DNA of 64,000 nucleotides, from assembly GCA_964563135.1 (NCBI GenBank), contig CAZLWV010000009.1, positions 20,413-84,412 on the forward strand, read 5' to 3'. Under the pieces are notes generated by a model that was given only the letters and a program-made list of their open reading frames with translations, was not told the origin of the DNA and ran no database searches. Every line of letters starts with the position of its first letter. Position 1 is the stretch's first letter. The position numbers and the translations under genes were made by a program. Below are positions 43,644-52,948 of the stretch, piece after piece. Origin of the DNA: JAAYAY01 sp964563135 (GTDB lineage: Bacteria > Planctomycetota > Planctomycetia > Pirellulales > Thermoguttaceae).

Positions 43644-44855
43644 TCATGAAGGACCGTATTCCGCAGCCGGACCGGTGAAGCAGCTTTCTTCCTTCAGCGC
43701 GGAAATCAATCGCTCGATCATCGTGCTGGAGTGGCCGTAGCTCAGGCTGATCCGCAGGCAGGCTTCACCCTTGGGAACCGTTGGTGGCCGGATCGCGGGC
43801 ACCAGCAGGCCTTTCTCCCGCAGACAAGCGGAAAGCCTCACCGCCGCCTCCACCTCGCCAACGACTACCGGAATGATCTGGCTGGCCGAATGACCCGTGT
43901 TCCAACCTTGGTCGGCCAGACAGCGGCGAAGGCCGGCTGCCCGATCCAGGAGCGTCTTGCGGCGGTCGGGCTCGCCCCTGACGATCTGCAGCGCTGCCAG
44001 CGAAGCGGCGGCTGCCGCGGCCGGGGCGGCCGTCGAAAACACGTAGGGCCGAGCCCGATTCACCAGCCAGTCAATCAGCCGGCGTTCCCCCGCCACGTAG
44101 CCGCCGTGCGATCCCAACGCCTTGCTCAGAGTGCCCACTCGGATCGCAATCCGGCCCTCAACCCCCTCGAGTTCCGCCACCCCCCGGCCCGACTCGCCAA
44201 TTACGCCCGTCGCATGAGCCTCGTCGATCATCAGCATCGCTCCGTGACGCTCGGCCACTTCGGCAAGCTCTGCCAGCGGCGCCAGGTCGCCGTCCATGCT
44301 GAACAGGCTGTCGGTCACCACGAGCCGGCGCGAGCGCCCCAACTCCCGCTCGAGCAGACTCTCGAGCCGCTCCCAGTCGCCGTGGGGATAGACCTTCACG
44401 TCCGCCCGTGAGAGGCGGCAGCCGTCGAACAGGCTCGCGTGGTTCTTACGGTCCGTGAAGACCACGTCCCCCGGTCCAATCAACGCGGCGATCGTGCCGA
44501 CGTTGGCAGCAAAGCCGCTCGGAAAAACCAGGGCCGCCTCAGTCCCTTCAAATTCTGCGAGTTCCTCCTCAAGCTGCCGGTGCAGGCTGCTGTGCCCCGA
44601 GATCAGGGGACTCGCCCCAGCACCCCAGCCCTCCTCATCCAGCACCGCTTGCACTGCCTGCGTCAAACGCCCATCCGCCGCCAGGCCGAGATAGTCGTTG
44701 CTGCTGAAGTTGACCAGTTCCCGGCCGTCCAGCCGCACCACCGCCCCCTGGGTACCGGCACGATCCGCCAGCCGGCGTCTGAGCCCCTGCCGCTCCAGAT
44801 CGGCCAGTTCACCATCGATCCAATCCAGTGGCTTGTGCGTAGAGCGTCTGTTCAT
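43644..44855 (-). CDS. bioF: 8-amino-7-oxononanoate synthase (KAPA synthase)
   Basis: This 403-residue PLP enzyme of the alpha-oxoamine synthase family condenses pimeloyl-ACP or pimeloyl-CoA with L-alanine in biotin synthesis. SSNDYLGLA near residue 52, the substrate-binding GASPLISGHS, Asp211 and His214 in MIDEAHATG, and the PLP-binding Lys245 in GTLSKALGSHGGY are all intact. The related 2-amino-3-ketobutyrate CoA ligase is an alternative, but the presence of bioD in the window supports BioF. The start is ATG 44855 (a TTG precedes it in frame). A near-consensus promoter lies about 50-80 bases upstream. Confidence 0.9.
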   Translation of the reverse strand: MNRRSTHKPLDWIDGELADLERQGLRRRLADRAGTQGAVVRLDGRELVNFSSNDYLGLAADGRLTQAVQAVLDEEGWGAGASPLISGHSSLHRQLEEELAEFEGTEAALVFPSGFAANVGTIAALIGPGDVVFTDRKNHASLFDGCRLSRADVKVYPHGDWERLESLLERELGRSRRLVVTDSLFSMDGDLAPLAELAEVAERHGAMLMIDEAHATGVIGESGRGVAELEGVEGRIAIRVGTLSKALGSHGGYVAGERRLIDWLVNRARPYVFSTAAPAAAAAASLAALQIVRGEPDRRKTLLDRAAGLRRCLADQGWNTGHSASQIIPVVVGEVEAAVRLSACLREKGLLVPAIRPPTVPKGEACLRISLSYGHSSTMIERLISALKEESCFTGPAAEYGPS

Positions 44856-44903
44856 CAAGGGACCGGCAAATCGCCGTATCGTGGTTCCCGGCGGAAACCC
44901 TTG

Positions 44904-44933
44904 ATTCTATCCCCCGTCGTCTCGCAGCGTCAA
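44904..44933 (-). promoter_or_regulatory. Sigma-70-type promoter of bioF
   Basis: Minus strand: TTGACG (44933-44928), an 18-base spacer and TAGAAT (44909-44904). Both boxes match well. It predicts a leader of about 42 bases. No BirA-type operator is evident. Confidence 0.6.
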
Positions 44934-45055
44934 ACCCATGCAGCCGTCGCAAACCTCGCCGCCGGAATGTGTTACGATTCAGACTGGCGACGGGCGGCAA
45001 AATCCTCGCGTTTCCAGGCAACATCCCTCGCCCTGCGGCAACTATCTCTTCAGCC

Positions 45056-45619
45056 ATGAATTCCATCAAGACGGTTGGGCAACAGGAAGCCCTCTCCACG
45101 TCGAACGTCGATTGGCCACAAGCGCTGGCGGAACACGGCCGCTGGCTGCGGACGGTCGTCTACGCGCGCGTCGGAGAACGACAGGCGGTCGATGAAATCC
45201 TCCAGGAGGTTTCGCTCGCGGCCCTTCGCCAACAGTCGCCGCTGGAGGACGAAACCAAGGTGGCTCCATGGCTCTACCGGACGGCCATCGTCCAGGCTCT
45301 GCTCTACCGCCGCAGGGCCGGCCGGCAGCGCAAGCTGAGGGATCGCTATGCGGAACTCGTGCGGCCTACCGAGGTCGACACCCGCCAGCCCGATCCGCTC
45401 CTGTGGCTCCTGGCCCACGAGCGACGGCAGTCCGTCCGGCAGGCCCTGGTGCAGTTGCCGCGGCGCGATCGGGAAATCCTCCTGCTGAAATACACGGAGG
45501 ACTGGAGCTATCGCCAGTTGGCTGCGCACCTGGGGGTCAGCGAGAGTGCCGTTCAGGCCAGGTTGCATCGCGCCCGCAAGCGGATGCGAGACCTGATGGA
45601 AACTTGTAGTACCGAATAG
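45056..45619 (+). CDS. ECF-type RNA polymerase sigma factor with adjacent anti-sigma
   Basis: The product has 187 residues from ATG 45056. Region 2 is at about 15-85 (AVDEILQEVSLAALRQQ, VAPWLYRTAIVQALLYRRR) and region 4 at about 125-180 (LPRRDREILLLKYTEDWSYR, then LAAHLGVSESAVQARLHRAR). This is the standard two-domain ECF layout. It is followed by a single-pass membrane protein and a secreted PDZ protein, the classic order for an envelope-stress module. An inverted repeat (45655-45663 and 45684-45692) lies between it and the next gene. Confidence 0.95.
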   Translation: MNSIKTVGQQEALSTSNVDWPQALAEHGRWLRTVVYARVGERQAVDEILQEVSLAALRQQSPLEDETKVAPWLYRTAIVQALLYRRRAGRQRKLRDRYAELVRPTEVDTRQPDPLLWLLAHERRQSVRQALVQLPRRDREILLLKYTEDWSYRQLAAHLGVSESAVQARLHRARKRMRDLMETCSTE

Positions 45620-45654
45620 GGGCCTGCCCCAAGACCGCCAGGCAGGCGCCCCAC

Positions 45655-45692
45655 GGGCGGAGATGACGAGCGCGGCAGGAGTCTCTCCGCCC
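45655..45692. repeat. 9-bp inverted repeat between sigma and anti-sigma genes
   Basis: GGGCGGAGA and TCTCCGCCC are separated by 20 bases. A second, 7-bp stem (45622-45628 with 45641-45647) precedes it, starting three bases after the sigma stop codon. The pair could attenuate read-through into the anti-sigma gene. No T-run follows, so it is not a standard terminator. Confidence 0.4.
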
Positions 45693-45778
45693 AAGATGAG
45701 ATTGCCGCAGAGTGGCGAGCTGCCCCGCGGCCGCGCGATCCGCCGTTCCGCAACCGGCTCGAATTTGGACCCACGAAC

Positions 45779-46495
45779 ATGATTGACGATAGACATCTCG
45801 ACCTGCTCGTCGACGGCGAGCTGGGCGACCCGGAGCGGCGCCAACTCCTTTTGCGTCTCGACGCCGAACCCGATGGCTGGCGGCGATGCGCCCTGGCATT
45901 TCTCGAAGCCCAAACCTGGCGCGAAGGAATGCGAGCCCTGTGTTCCGAGCCGACCGCCCAGGCTGCCGCCTCCGCGGCGAAACTGCAGGCGACCTGGCGC
46001 CGCCTGCCCACCATGCTCGCCGTCGCGGCGTGTTTCCTGCTGGCCTTCGGCCTGGGGGTTGCCATCGACGACCTGGCCGCCGAGCGCGCCCCGGGTTCGG
46101 CTCCATCGCCCGACACCCATCCACTGGTCGGCGCCACGCCCCGGCAGAAACCGGCCGACGCCGGGCCGGCCGTTCCGCCGGCGATACCACTCGAACCGGC
46201 TCCCAAGACGGCGGTGCCCTACCAGTATGTGTCGGTTCCTGCCGAAGACCCCGTGAGCGGCCAGACCGAGTCGATCCGCATGCCCGTCATTCCCCGCCAA
46301 TACCTCGACGAACGCTGGCCCTACCAGCTCCCATCGGTGGTCCCCGACCGCGTAGTCAAAACGCTCCAGCAGCATGGCCACGACGTGGTCCAGCACCGCC
46401 GGCTGGTGCCCCTGCAGACGGCCGATGGAAACCATGTCGTGTTTCCCGTCGATGAGGTGGAACTTGTGCCGGTTGGAAATCGGGGATACCAGTAA
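45779..46495 (+). CDS. Single-pass membrane anti-sigma-like protein
   Basis: This 238-residue protein has a short cytoplasmic N-terminus with a helical, anti-sigma-like pattern (DDRHLDLLVDGELGDPERRQ), one transmembrane helix at about 78-96 (TMLAVAACFLLAFGLGVAI) and a periplasmic domain of about 140 residues that begins with a Pro-rich linker and ends in a folded beta-rich part (VVQHRRLVPLQTADGNHVVF). The topology and its position just after an ECF sigma gene support an anti-sigma role. The zinc-binding HxxxCxxC motif of ZAS domains is absent. The periplasmic domain is unrecognised and could be the sensor. Confidence 0.8.
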   Translation: MIDDRHLDLLVDGELGDPERRQLLLRLDAEPDGWRRCALAFLEAQTWREGMRALCSEPTAQAAASAAKLQATWRRLPTMLAVAACFLLAFGLGVAIDDLAAERAPGSAPSPDTHPLVGATPRQKPADAGPAVPPAIPLEPAPKTAVPYQYVSVPAEDPVSGQTESIRMPVIPRQYLDERWPYQLPSVVPDRVVKTLQQHGHDVVQHRRLVPLQTADGNHVVFPVDEVELVPVGNRGYQ

Positions 46496-46788
46496 CTCGC
46501 AGCCGGGTTGCAGATCGCAGCGCCGCTGCCGCAAAGCACGCCGCTTCCGGCACCGGCAACAGCCAAAAAGGGGCTATGCGTCAACAAAGCGTGTGGTGAT
46601 AACAGTAACGGGTAACAATTCAGCCAGGTGAGGTAGCTGAAAAGCCGGCAGGCTGGAAGAGAGGTGGACCGTCCAGGCAGCGCCTGGATGCGTGAAAGCG
46701 AGCTGCCCGTTGAACCCACCTTACCCGCCTTTCGGCTGTCAGTCCTGCTGCTTCAGACGACTGGACACATACCAAAAGGAGTGAAATC

Positions 46789-48027
46789 ATGGTTTGGCAC
46801 AGATTCGTTCGAGTGGTCCTCATCAGCGGCGGCTGCATGCTGCTGGCCGCGGGGCTGGTTTCGGCCCGGGCGGCCGAACCGATGGTCCCATCGCCCCCGC
46901 CCACATTCATCGTACCTCAGGGCGATCCCACCAGCGGTGCGATCGTCCCCTATCCACCCCTTCCTCCGGGAATCATGCCGCAGGTGTTCTGGCAAAAGGG
47001 GGACGAGCCCCAGGAGATCATCAAGCCGAGCGATCACTGGGTCGGCCTGCAGTGCAGCAAGACCGAACCGGCCCTCGCAGCCCAACTGGGGCTGGAAGAG
47101 GGAAAGGGCGTCCTTGTCCAGGCGGTCGTCGAGAACAGCCCCGGTGCCAAGGCTGGCATCGAGAAGTACGACGTGCTCGTCCGGGCCGGCGATCGCGAGT
47201 TGACGAAGGTCCAGGACTTGATCGACGAGGTCGACAAGGTCAAGGAGGCAAAACTCTCGATCGAGCTGATCCGGAAGGGGGAGAAGAAGACGGTGGAAAT
47301 CACCCCAGAAAAACGTCCTCCCGCCCAGCCGCTCCCTGATGAGGCCGTCGATGGATCTTCCGAGGAATGGAAGGACTTCTTCGACTACATGAAGAAATGG
47401 CAGCCCGGCGAGGACGGGCGTCCCTCGATGAAGTTCCGCTTCTGGCGGCAACCGGGCACCATCCTTCCCAACCCGCCCGACGAACTCCCCGGCAACGTGA
47501 AGGTCCTCATCCGCAAGGAAGGCGACAAGCCGGCCCAGATCGAGGTCACTCGAGGCAAAGAAAGCTGGTCCGTCAACGAGAATGAACTCGACAAGCTTCC
47601 GCCCGATCTCCGTCCGCACATCGAGCGGATGCTCGGCACCTCCCGCGGCCCCGCCGGCCGCTGGCGCTATTCTCCCGAGGGGTTCAGACTGCCCGACGAG
47701 ATGCAGCACTGGCAGAGCATGATCGAAAAACGCTTCGAGGAGATGAACCAGCGTATCGACAAGCTGCCCAACCCGCTGGAAGGCAAGGGGGGCATTCTCG
47801 AAAAGCGTTTTGAGGATATGAATCGCCGCCTCGACAAGCTGCGCGAGTCGATCGACGAACTCCACAACAAGGGTCCCGAGAAGCCCAAAGACGAACTGAA
47901 GGACAAACCCAAGGTTCCATCGCAGTCAAAGAACCAGCCCAAGGCCGAAGCGGAATTGAAAGATGTCCCCAAGGCCGAGGCGGAGCCGCAAGCCCCCCAG
48001 CCAGGATCTTCCGGCACCGAGGCCTAA
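46789..48027 (+). CDS. Secreted PDZ-domain protein
   Basis: The 412-residue product starts at ATG 46789 behind AAAGGAG (46775-46781). The signal peptide (VRVVLISGGCMLLAAGLVSA) is followed by a Pro-rich segment and a PDZ domain at about 82-172 (GVLVQAVVENSPGAKAGIEK, LVRAGDRELTKVQDLIDEVD). No trypsin-like protease domain is present, so it is not an HtrA protease; it may bind peptides or partner proteins. The C-terminal third is highly charged with coiled-coil character and two related units (KRFEEMNQRIDKLPNPLEGK, KRFEDMNRRLDKLRESIDEL), ending in a Lys/Glu/Pro tail. As the third gene of the sigma/anti-sigma module it could present a stress signal, by analogy with the PDZ of DegS; this is inference. 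Confidence 0.88.
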   Translation: MVWHRFVRVVLISGGCMLLAAGLVSARAAEPMVPSPPPTFIVPQGDPTSGAIVPYPPLPPGIMPQVFWQKGDEPQEIIKPSDHWVGLQCSKTEPALAAQLGLEEGKGVLVQAVVENSPGAKAGIEKYDVLVRAGDRELTKVQDLIDEVDKVKEAKLSIELIRKGEKKTVEITPEKRPPAQPLPDEAVDGSSEEWKDFFDYMKKWQPGEDGRPSMKFRFWRQPGTILPNPPDELPGNVKVLIRKEGDKPAQIEVTRGKESWSVNENELDKLPPDLRPHIERMLGTSRGPAGRWRYSPEGFRLPDEMQHWQSMIEKRFEEMNQRIDKLPNPLEGKGGILEKRFEDMNRRLDKLRESIDELHNKGPEKPKDELKDKPKVPSQSKNQPKAEAELKDVPKAEAEPQAPQPGSSGTEA

Positions 48028-48185
48028 TGCCTTGATCCCCGGGCACAATTCCGGCTGTCTCGCTTGCTTGTTGGACAGAATAGCTCATCCCGCAGCAGGT
48101 TTGGGCAAACAGAAGAGGACTTGATCGGGCTGCCGCTGCAGGAATGCAGGGTGTCGAACCAAGACGCCCGAAATCTCAGCGTGAA

Positions 48186-50282
48186 TCACTCCTTCACCGG
48201 AAGGACCTGCACCGCATCGATGACGACATATCCGTCCGTCGCCGCGTTGGAGACCACCACGCGGCATTCATCACCTTGCGCGAGTTCAAAACACCCGAGG
48301 GATTCAAACAGCCCGTCGATCTTCGGCGCGTTCTTCTGATTGACTTGGATGCTCGTCTGGCCGCCTCCGTGCCGGACGACCACAGGAACGTTGGTGGCCC
48401 GGTTCGGATTCGCCGGATAGCTGATGCGGATCTCATAGCGGTCCGTTTTCTGCACCGTGAATTTGAAGGTTGCCGACTGGTGCCCCTTCTCCTGGTTGCC
48501 GTCGTGATGGTAACCGGCAGCAACGAACGGGCCGACCACGTTGCCTGTGGAGGCAAAACCTTGAAGCTCGGCCTCGTCATCGTCCAGGACGATCCCGGGG
48601 AGCGACTCCGCCTTGACTGCCGCGGCACCAGACCGGCCCGGGCCGGTCCACTCGAGGATCTGCCCGTCGGCGAGGAGGCGTTCCTGCAGTTTCGCATAGT
48701 CCACGTCTTGCACGGCCACGTCTTCCTCGATGGCGTGAACCGCGGCCGTGGCAGCCGACTGCCCGAGGACCATGAACNNNNNNNNNNGCTCCATGCGGAT
48801 TGAACCATAGGCGATGTGCGACGCGGAGAGGCAGACCGGCACCAGCAGGTTCGAACATTCCTGAGCCTTGGGGACAATCGACCGGTAGCTGACCGGGTAG
48901 GGAGAAAACCCGCCGACCTCCACGTCTCCCTCATTGCGAACCTCCCCCTCGGCGTTGACGTAGCGCTGGGTGTTGTGGGAATCCATCCCATAGGCACCCA
49001 GCCCCACCGGATCCTCGGCTACCTGGCGTCCCTGGCAGTTGTGCTGGGTCATCACGTACTGGCCAATCATCCGCCGGGCCTCGCGGACATAGAGTTGCTC
49101 CTGCCAGCCGCCCCCTTCCGTGAATTCATCACGGCACATTCCCCAACGGGCAACCTCGTTGCGAATCGCGTCGGGCACGCGGGGATGGTTGGCCAGGGTC
49201 CACATCAGGCCTTGCTGGTAAAGCCGGTGACGGGCGACGATCGCCTCGCGTTCCGCGTACGATGCCTCGGGATAATCGTAGTTTTGGCCGATGAAGTCGG
49301 TCGAGAAGGCGGTGCGGTTGTTCGTGTCGGTCTTGCGGTTGGGCATCGACGAATTGATCCAGGGCATGCCCTTCTCGCCCGCTTCGAAGTTGCGCAGCAG
49401 GAGCTCGTACCATAACGGGTTGTACCCTTCCGGCTTGTGGAAGGGGATGCGATTGTCCGGATGATCGGTCAGGCACATGCGGAAGCAGTAGGCCTGCACC
49501 CGCCGGTCCCCCGTTCCTTCCTCGCCGGGCCCCTCGGGATCGAGAAAGGGGAGGAGTCCGCTCTCGGGTTTGCCCTTCTCCACATACGGGTCGACACCGG
49601 GCACGAACTGATGGAAACGTGCCTGGGCGGTCTGGACGCCGTTGAGGGTCTCACCGTACTTGGAGTTTCCCTCGCGTCCGACCGTGCAGCTCACCCTGGC
49701 CGCGGCCATCAGGTCGCCTTCATAGGTGGTGTCGATGAAGATCTTGCCGCGGAAGACACGTCCGGACTCCATACGGATCGACACGATCTGCCAGGGAATC
49801 GAACGGGTGGTCGCCACACCTGATCGGCGATCCAGACGCTCGCCGTAGACCACCTCCACCTCGTGATCCTTCACCCACGCCTGGTAGATCGCCAGGGCGG
49901 CGCTCGGTTCGAAGGTCCACATGGCATCCTCGCCGTCCGCCGTCCGGGTCTGGCCGCTGTCCAGGTAGTCGTTGCGCTGCTGCCACTTCCAGGCTGACGG
50001 GTCGCTGTAGTGCCGGCGGACTGCCCGGTAGAAGTCGCGAGCCAGGCCGCCGATGGCCGCCTTGTTGCCAATGTCGGTCTGTCCAAGCCCGCCGGTGGTG
50101 AGCCCCCCCAGCCGCCCGGTCGGCTCGATGAGGATTACCGATTTGCCCATCCTTCGAGCCTGCACGGCTGCGGCCACCCCGGCCGACGTGCCTCCGTAGA
50201 TCACAACATCATAGGTCGCTTCGGCTGCCCCAAGGCGGGCCGCCGATATGAAGGCCACGATGGCAAAGGTCAGATATCGCAT
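48186..50282 (-). CDS. Secreted FAD-dependent oxidoreductase (FAD_oxidored family) with C-terminal sugar-binding-like domain
   Basis: The product has 698 residues with a signal peptide (MRYLTFAIVAFISAARLGAA). The dinucleotide fold starts YDVVIYGGTSAGVAAAVQA (24-42), and LIEPTGRLGGLTTGGLGQTD is typical of the FAD_oxidored family common in planctomycetes and Verrucomicrobia. Conserved middle segments (DTTYEGDLMAAA, GWQEQLYVREARRMIGQYVM, CLSASHIAYGSIRME) are present. About 130 C-terminal residues form a beta-sandwich resembling a carbohydrate-binding module (VQKTDRYEIRISYP, DGYVVIDAVQVLPV). A 10-N gap at 48778-48787 interrupts the gene; the family sequence there is usually EPVFMVLGQ, so only about four bases are really missing and the frame is kept. 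The substrate is probably a sugar or sugar acid, which is unproven. Confidence 0.9.
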   Translation of the reverse strand: MRYLTFAIVAFISAARLGAAEATYDVVIYGGTSAGVAAAVQARRMGKSVILIEPTGRLGGLTTGGLGQTDIGNKAAIGGLARDFYRAVRRHYSDPSAWKWQQRNDYLDSGQTRTADGEDAMWTFEPSAALAIYQAWVKDHEVEVVYGERLDRRSGVATTRSIPWQIVSIRMESGRVFRGKIFIDTTYEGDLMAAARVSCTVGREGNSKYGETLNGVQTAQARFHQFVPGVDPYVEKGKPESGLLPFLDPEGPGEEGTGDRRVQAYCFRMCLTDHPDNRIPFHKPEGYNPLWYELLLRNFEAGEKGMPWINSSMPNRKTDTNNRTAFSTDFIGQNYDYPEASYAEREAIVARHRLYQQGLMWTLANHPRVPDAIRNEVARWGMCRDEFTEGGGWQEQLYVREARRMIGQYVMTQHNCQGRQVAEDPVGLGAYGMDSHNTQRYVNAEGEVRNEGDVEVGGFSPYPVSYRSIVPKAQECSNLLVPVCLSASHIAYGSIRMEXXXXFMVLGQSAATAAVHAIEEDVAVQDVDYAKLQERLLADGQILEWTGPGRSGAAAVKAESLPGIVLDDDEAELQGFASTGNVVGPFVAAGYHHDGNQEKGHQSATFKFTVQKTDRYEIRISYPANPNRATNVPVVVRHGGGQTSIQVNQKNAPKIDGLFESLGCFELAQGDECRVVVSNAATDGYVVIDAVQVLPVKE
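48778..48787. other. Assembly gap, 10 N
   Basis: This is a fixed-size placeholder inside the FAD oxidoreductase gene. Frame is preserved across it. Family conservation implies roughly four missing bases rather than ten. Confidence 0.99.
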
Positions 50283-50443
50283 GTCTTCCTCGACTCTCGC
50301 TCAAGAGCACGGTGTTCTGCACGGGGCAGCCCTTCATTTCACAAAACCCACGGTCTGAATTGTACGCGCCGCAGCGGGGATGCGATACACTGGAAGGCTT
50401 GCAGAGTCCCGCCCCAACACTCACCCACCCCACCGCCAGCCCG

Positions 50444-52663
50444 ATGAGAAGCCTCACACCTCGGCTCGAGCTTTCTTTTCCAACAGTGGCCTTTCTGCTG
50501 AGCGCTGCCCTGGCGATGGGTGCCGACGGGTCAGGCATGGCCGACAAGGTCTCGCCGGCGTCGTGGGACGTGTCCAGCGATACCTGGGTCGCCACCGACG
50601 CCCTGGGCCGGGTCCTTCCCACGGCGGAGGAGATCGGACCACCCCGGGCGGACAAGACGGTCGGCATCTTCTACTTTCTTTGGCTCGGACGCCACGGCGA
50701 GCAAGGCCCCTTCGACATTTCGAAGATCCTGGCCGCTGATCCAACCGGCATCCACAATCCTGCCAGCCCGCTCTGGGGGCCGATGCACGCCATGCACCAT
50801 TGGGGCGAGCCCCTCTTTGGCTATTACATTTCCGACGACGACTTCGTACTGCGAAAACATGCCCAGATGCTCTCCGATGCGGGAGTCGACATGGTCGTGT
50901 TCGACGTGACGAATCAATTCACCTACCCCGAGAGCTGGCAGGCCCTGTGCCGCGTCTGGGACCAGTCCCGCCGAGCCGGCAATCGTGTGCCCCAGATCGC
51001 CTTCCTCTGCCCTTTCGGCAATCCGCGAAAGGTGGTCGAGGAGCTATGGCAACAACTCTACCGTCCCGGGCTTTACGAAGAGCTGTGGTTCCGCTGGGAA
51101 GGGAAACCGTTGATTCTGGCGGATCCGGCCCGCATTCCCAATGGTCTGACCTACGAGAGCCACGACATTCCGGCCGAACTTGCAGAAGGCACGACGCTGG
51201 GACAGTCGTTCACGGCCGAAAAGCCTTTTGACAGCGTCGGTGGCTGCTTTCCCACCTGGGCGACGACGGGCGGAGCTGTAACCCTTTCGCTCTACTGCAA
51301 CGGACCAGCCGGCCGCCGTGTCGGTTCGCGACGCTTCGAAAACGTGGTCGACAACGCGTGGCTTTTGCTCGATCTCCAGACGGCCCAACCGGCCGGCAGC
51401 TATTACCTGGAGGCCTCGGCGGCGAGCGGAAAGGTCGGCTGGTGGAGCACCACAGACGAACTCGTACCCGGCGGCACGGCCTTCATGGGCATGTCGGCCA
51501 GTCCGGGGGACCGCTCGTTGCGGATCGTGCCCACCGAGGGGAAGAACAGCGAGCTTCGCAGCTTCTTCACGTTTCGCAAACCCCAGCCCGACTACTTCGT
51601 CGGCCCCACCGGACCCGAACAGTGGGGATGGCTGGAGGTGTATCCCCAGCATGCCTTCTACAAGACGCCCGGCGTGCCCGAACAGGTCACCGTGGGTGTG
51701 GGGCAGAATGCCCTGGATGGCAAACTGAGCGTGCTCAGCAATCCGCGGTCTCACGGGCGGAGCTTTCACGATGGCCGCGAGCCGGAACCAGGGCACTACG
51801 ACACATCGGGGCGGAATTTCGCCGAGCAATGGGGACGGGCGATGGAGATCGACCCGCCCTTCGTGTTTGTTACCGGTTGGAACGAATGGATCGCGAGCCG
51901 CTTCGACAAGAACGCGCCCTTCTACGGTTCCGGACCGGTGACCTTCGTGGACCAGTTCAACCAGGAGTTCAGCCGCGATTGCGAGCCGATGCAGGGAGGG
52001 CACGGCGACAACTACTACTACCAGCTTGCCTCCCACGTCCGCCGCTACAAGGGCGCAAGGCCGATTCCAGCCGTCGTGCCACGGCCCATTTCCATCGACG
52101 GCCGATTTGACGACTGGAAGGAGGTCGAACCGGAGTTCCGCGACACGGTGGACGATCCGGCTAGCCGCAACTATCGCGGCTGGAACCCGGCCACGCGCTA
52201 CGTGAACAGCAGCGGACGCAACGACATCCTGGCGGCCAAAGTCAGCTTCGATGAGAAATTCGTCTACTTCTACGTGCGGACCGGTGACAAGTTAGCCGCG
52301 CCGAACGGGCCCAACTGGATGCTGCTCTTGATCGATACTGACCGTAGCGCCAAGACCGGCTGGCTGGGCTACGATCGGATCGTCAACCACATCCCGCTCC
52401 AGAACGGCCAGGCCGTTCTGGAAGCAAACGAAGGCAACCAGTATGCGTGGAATTCTCCTCGACACGTCGCCGCGCAGATGGGAGAGAAGGAACTGGAACT
52501 GGCCGTGCCCCGCGAGGCGCTCGGCGCGGGCGGGTCTCCCGTCGCCATCGACTTCAAATGGGCCGACAACATCCAGCAGACCGGCCAGTGGTCTGACTTC
52601 ACGCTCAACGGCGATGCGGCGCCGAACGATCGGTTCAACTATCGGGCCAAACTCGCTTGGTAG
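50444..52663 (+). CDS. Secreted GH99/GH71-like glycoside hydrolase-fold protein with CBM9-like C-terminus
   Basis: The product has 739 residues from ATG 50444, with a signal peptide (LELSFPTVAFLLSAALAMGA). The catalytic-type domain has segments typical of GH99/GH71-like TIM barrels: KTVGIFYFLWLGRHG, MLSDAGVDMVVFDVTNQ, GKPLILADP and VFVTGWNEWIASRF. A beta-sandwich of about 130 residues interrupts it (ELAEGTTLGQSFTAEKPFDS). The last 150 residues (PISIDGRFDDWKEVEPEFRD, VSFDEKFVYFYVRTGDK) match CBM9/DOMON-like carbohydrate-binding domains. It is transcribed divergently from the FAD oxidoreductase, so the two may share a regulatory region. The precise glycan is not readable from sequence. Confidence 0.85.
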   Translation: MRSLTPRLELSFPTVAFLLSAALAMGADGSGMADKVSPASWDVSSDTWVATDALGRVLPTAEEIGPPRADKTVGIFYFLWLGRHGEQGPFDISKILAADPTGIHNPASPLWGPMHAMHHWGEPLFGYYISDDDFVLRKHAQMLSDAGVDMVVFDVTNQFTYPESWQALCRVWDQSRRAGNRVPQIAFLCPFGNPRKVVEELWQQLYRPGLYEELWFRWEGKPLILADPARIPNGLTYESHDIPAELAEGTTLGQSFTAEKPFDSVGGCFPTWATTGGAVTLSLYCNGPAGRRVGSRRFENVVDNAWLLLDLQTAQPAGSYYLEASAASGKVGWWSTTDELVPGGTAFMGMSASPGDRSLRIVPTEGKNSELRSFFTFRKPQPDYFVGPTGPEQWGWLEVYPQHAFYKTPGVPEQVTVGVGQNALDGKLSVLSNPRSHGRSFHDGREPEPGHYDTSGRNFAEQWGRAMEIDPPFVFVTGWNEWIASRFDKNAPFYGSGPVTFVDQFNQEFSRDCEPMQGGHGDNYYYQLASHVRRYKGARPIPAVVPRPISIDGRFDDWKEVEPEFRDTVDDPASRNYRGWNPATRYVNSSGRNDILAAKVSFDEKFVYFYVRTGDKLAAPNGPNWMLLLIDTDRSAKTGWLGYDRIVNHIPLQNGQAVLEANEGNQYAWNSPRHVAAQMGEKELELAVPREALGAGGSPVAIDFKWADNIQQTGQWSDFTLNGDAAPNDRFNYRAKLAW

Positions 52664-52948
52664 GTCCCGCGCCGCCGGACGGGAACGGAATTGCCGACCG
52701 ATGCTCCGTTTCAGCCCCCCCCTTGTGGCGGCAAGCGAGCAGCGTCCTGTTCTTCGGCACCCGATTTGCACCTTGATGCTCTCCATGCGAGTCGTCATCG
52801 TTCGATTCGCACGCCATTCCGCGGCATTCTGCCATCCTGGTGCCCGGAGGCGAGTGCGGGGTGTGCAGATTCGTCACGCCGCCCCGGTTGGTGGTGCGAA
52901 ACTCTTGCAGGGTGTGCTGGCTCTGAGAGCCGTGTGGAGGGTACGAAG

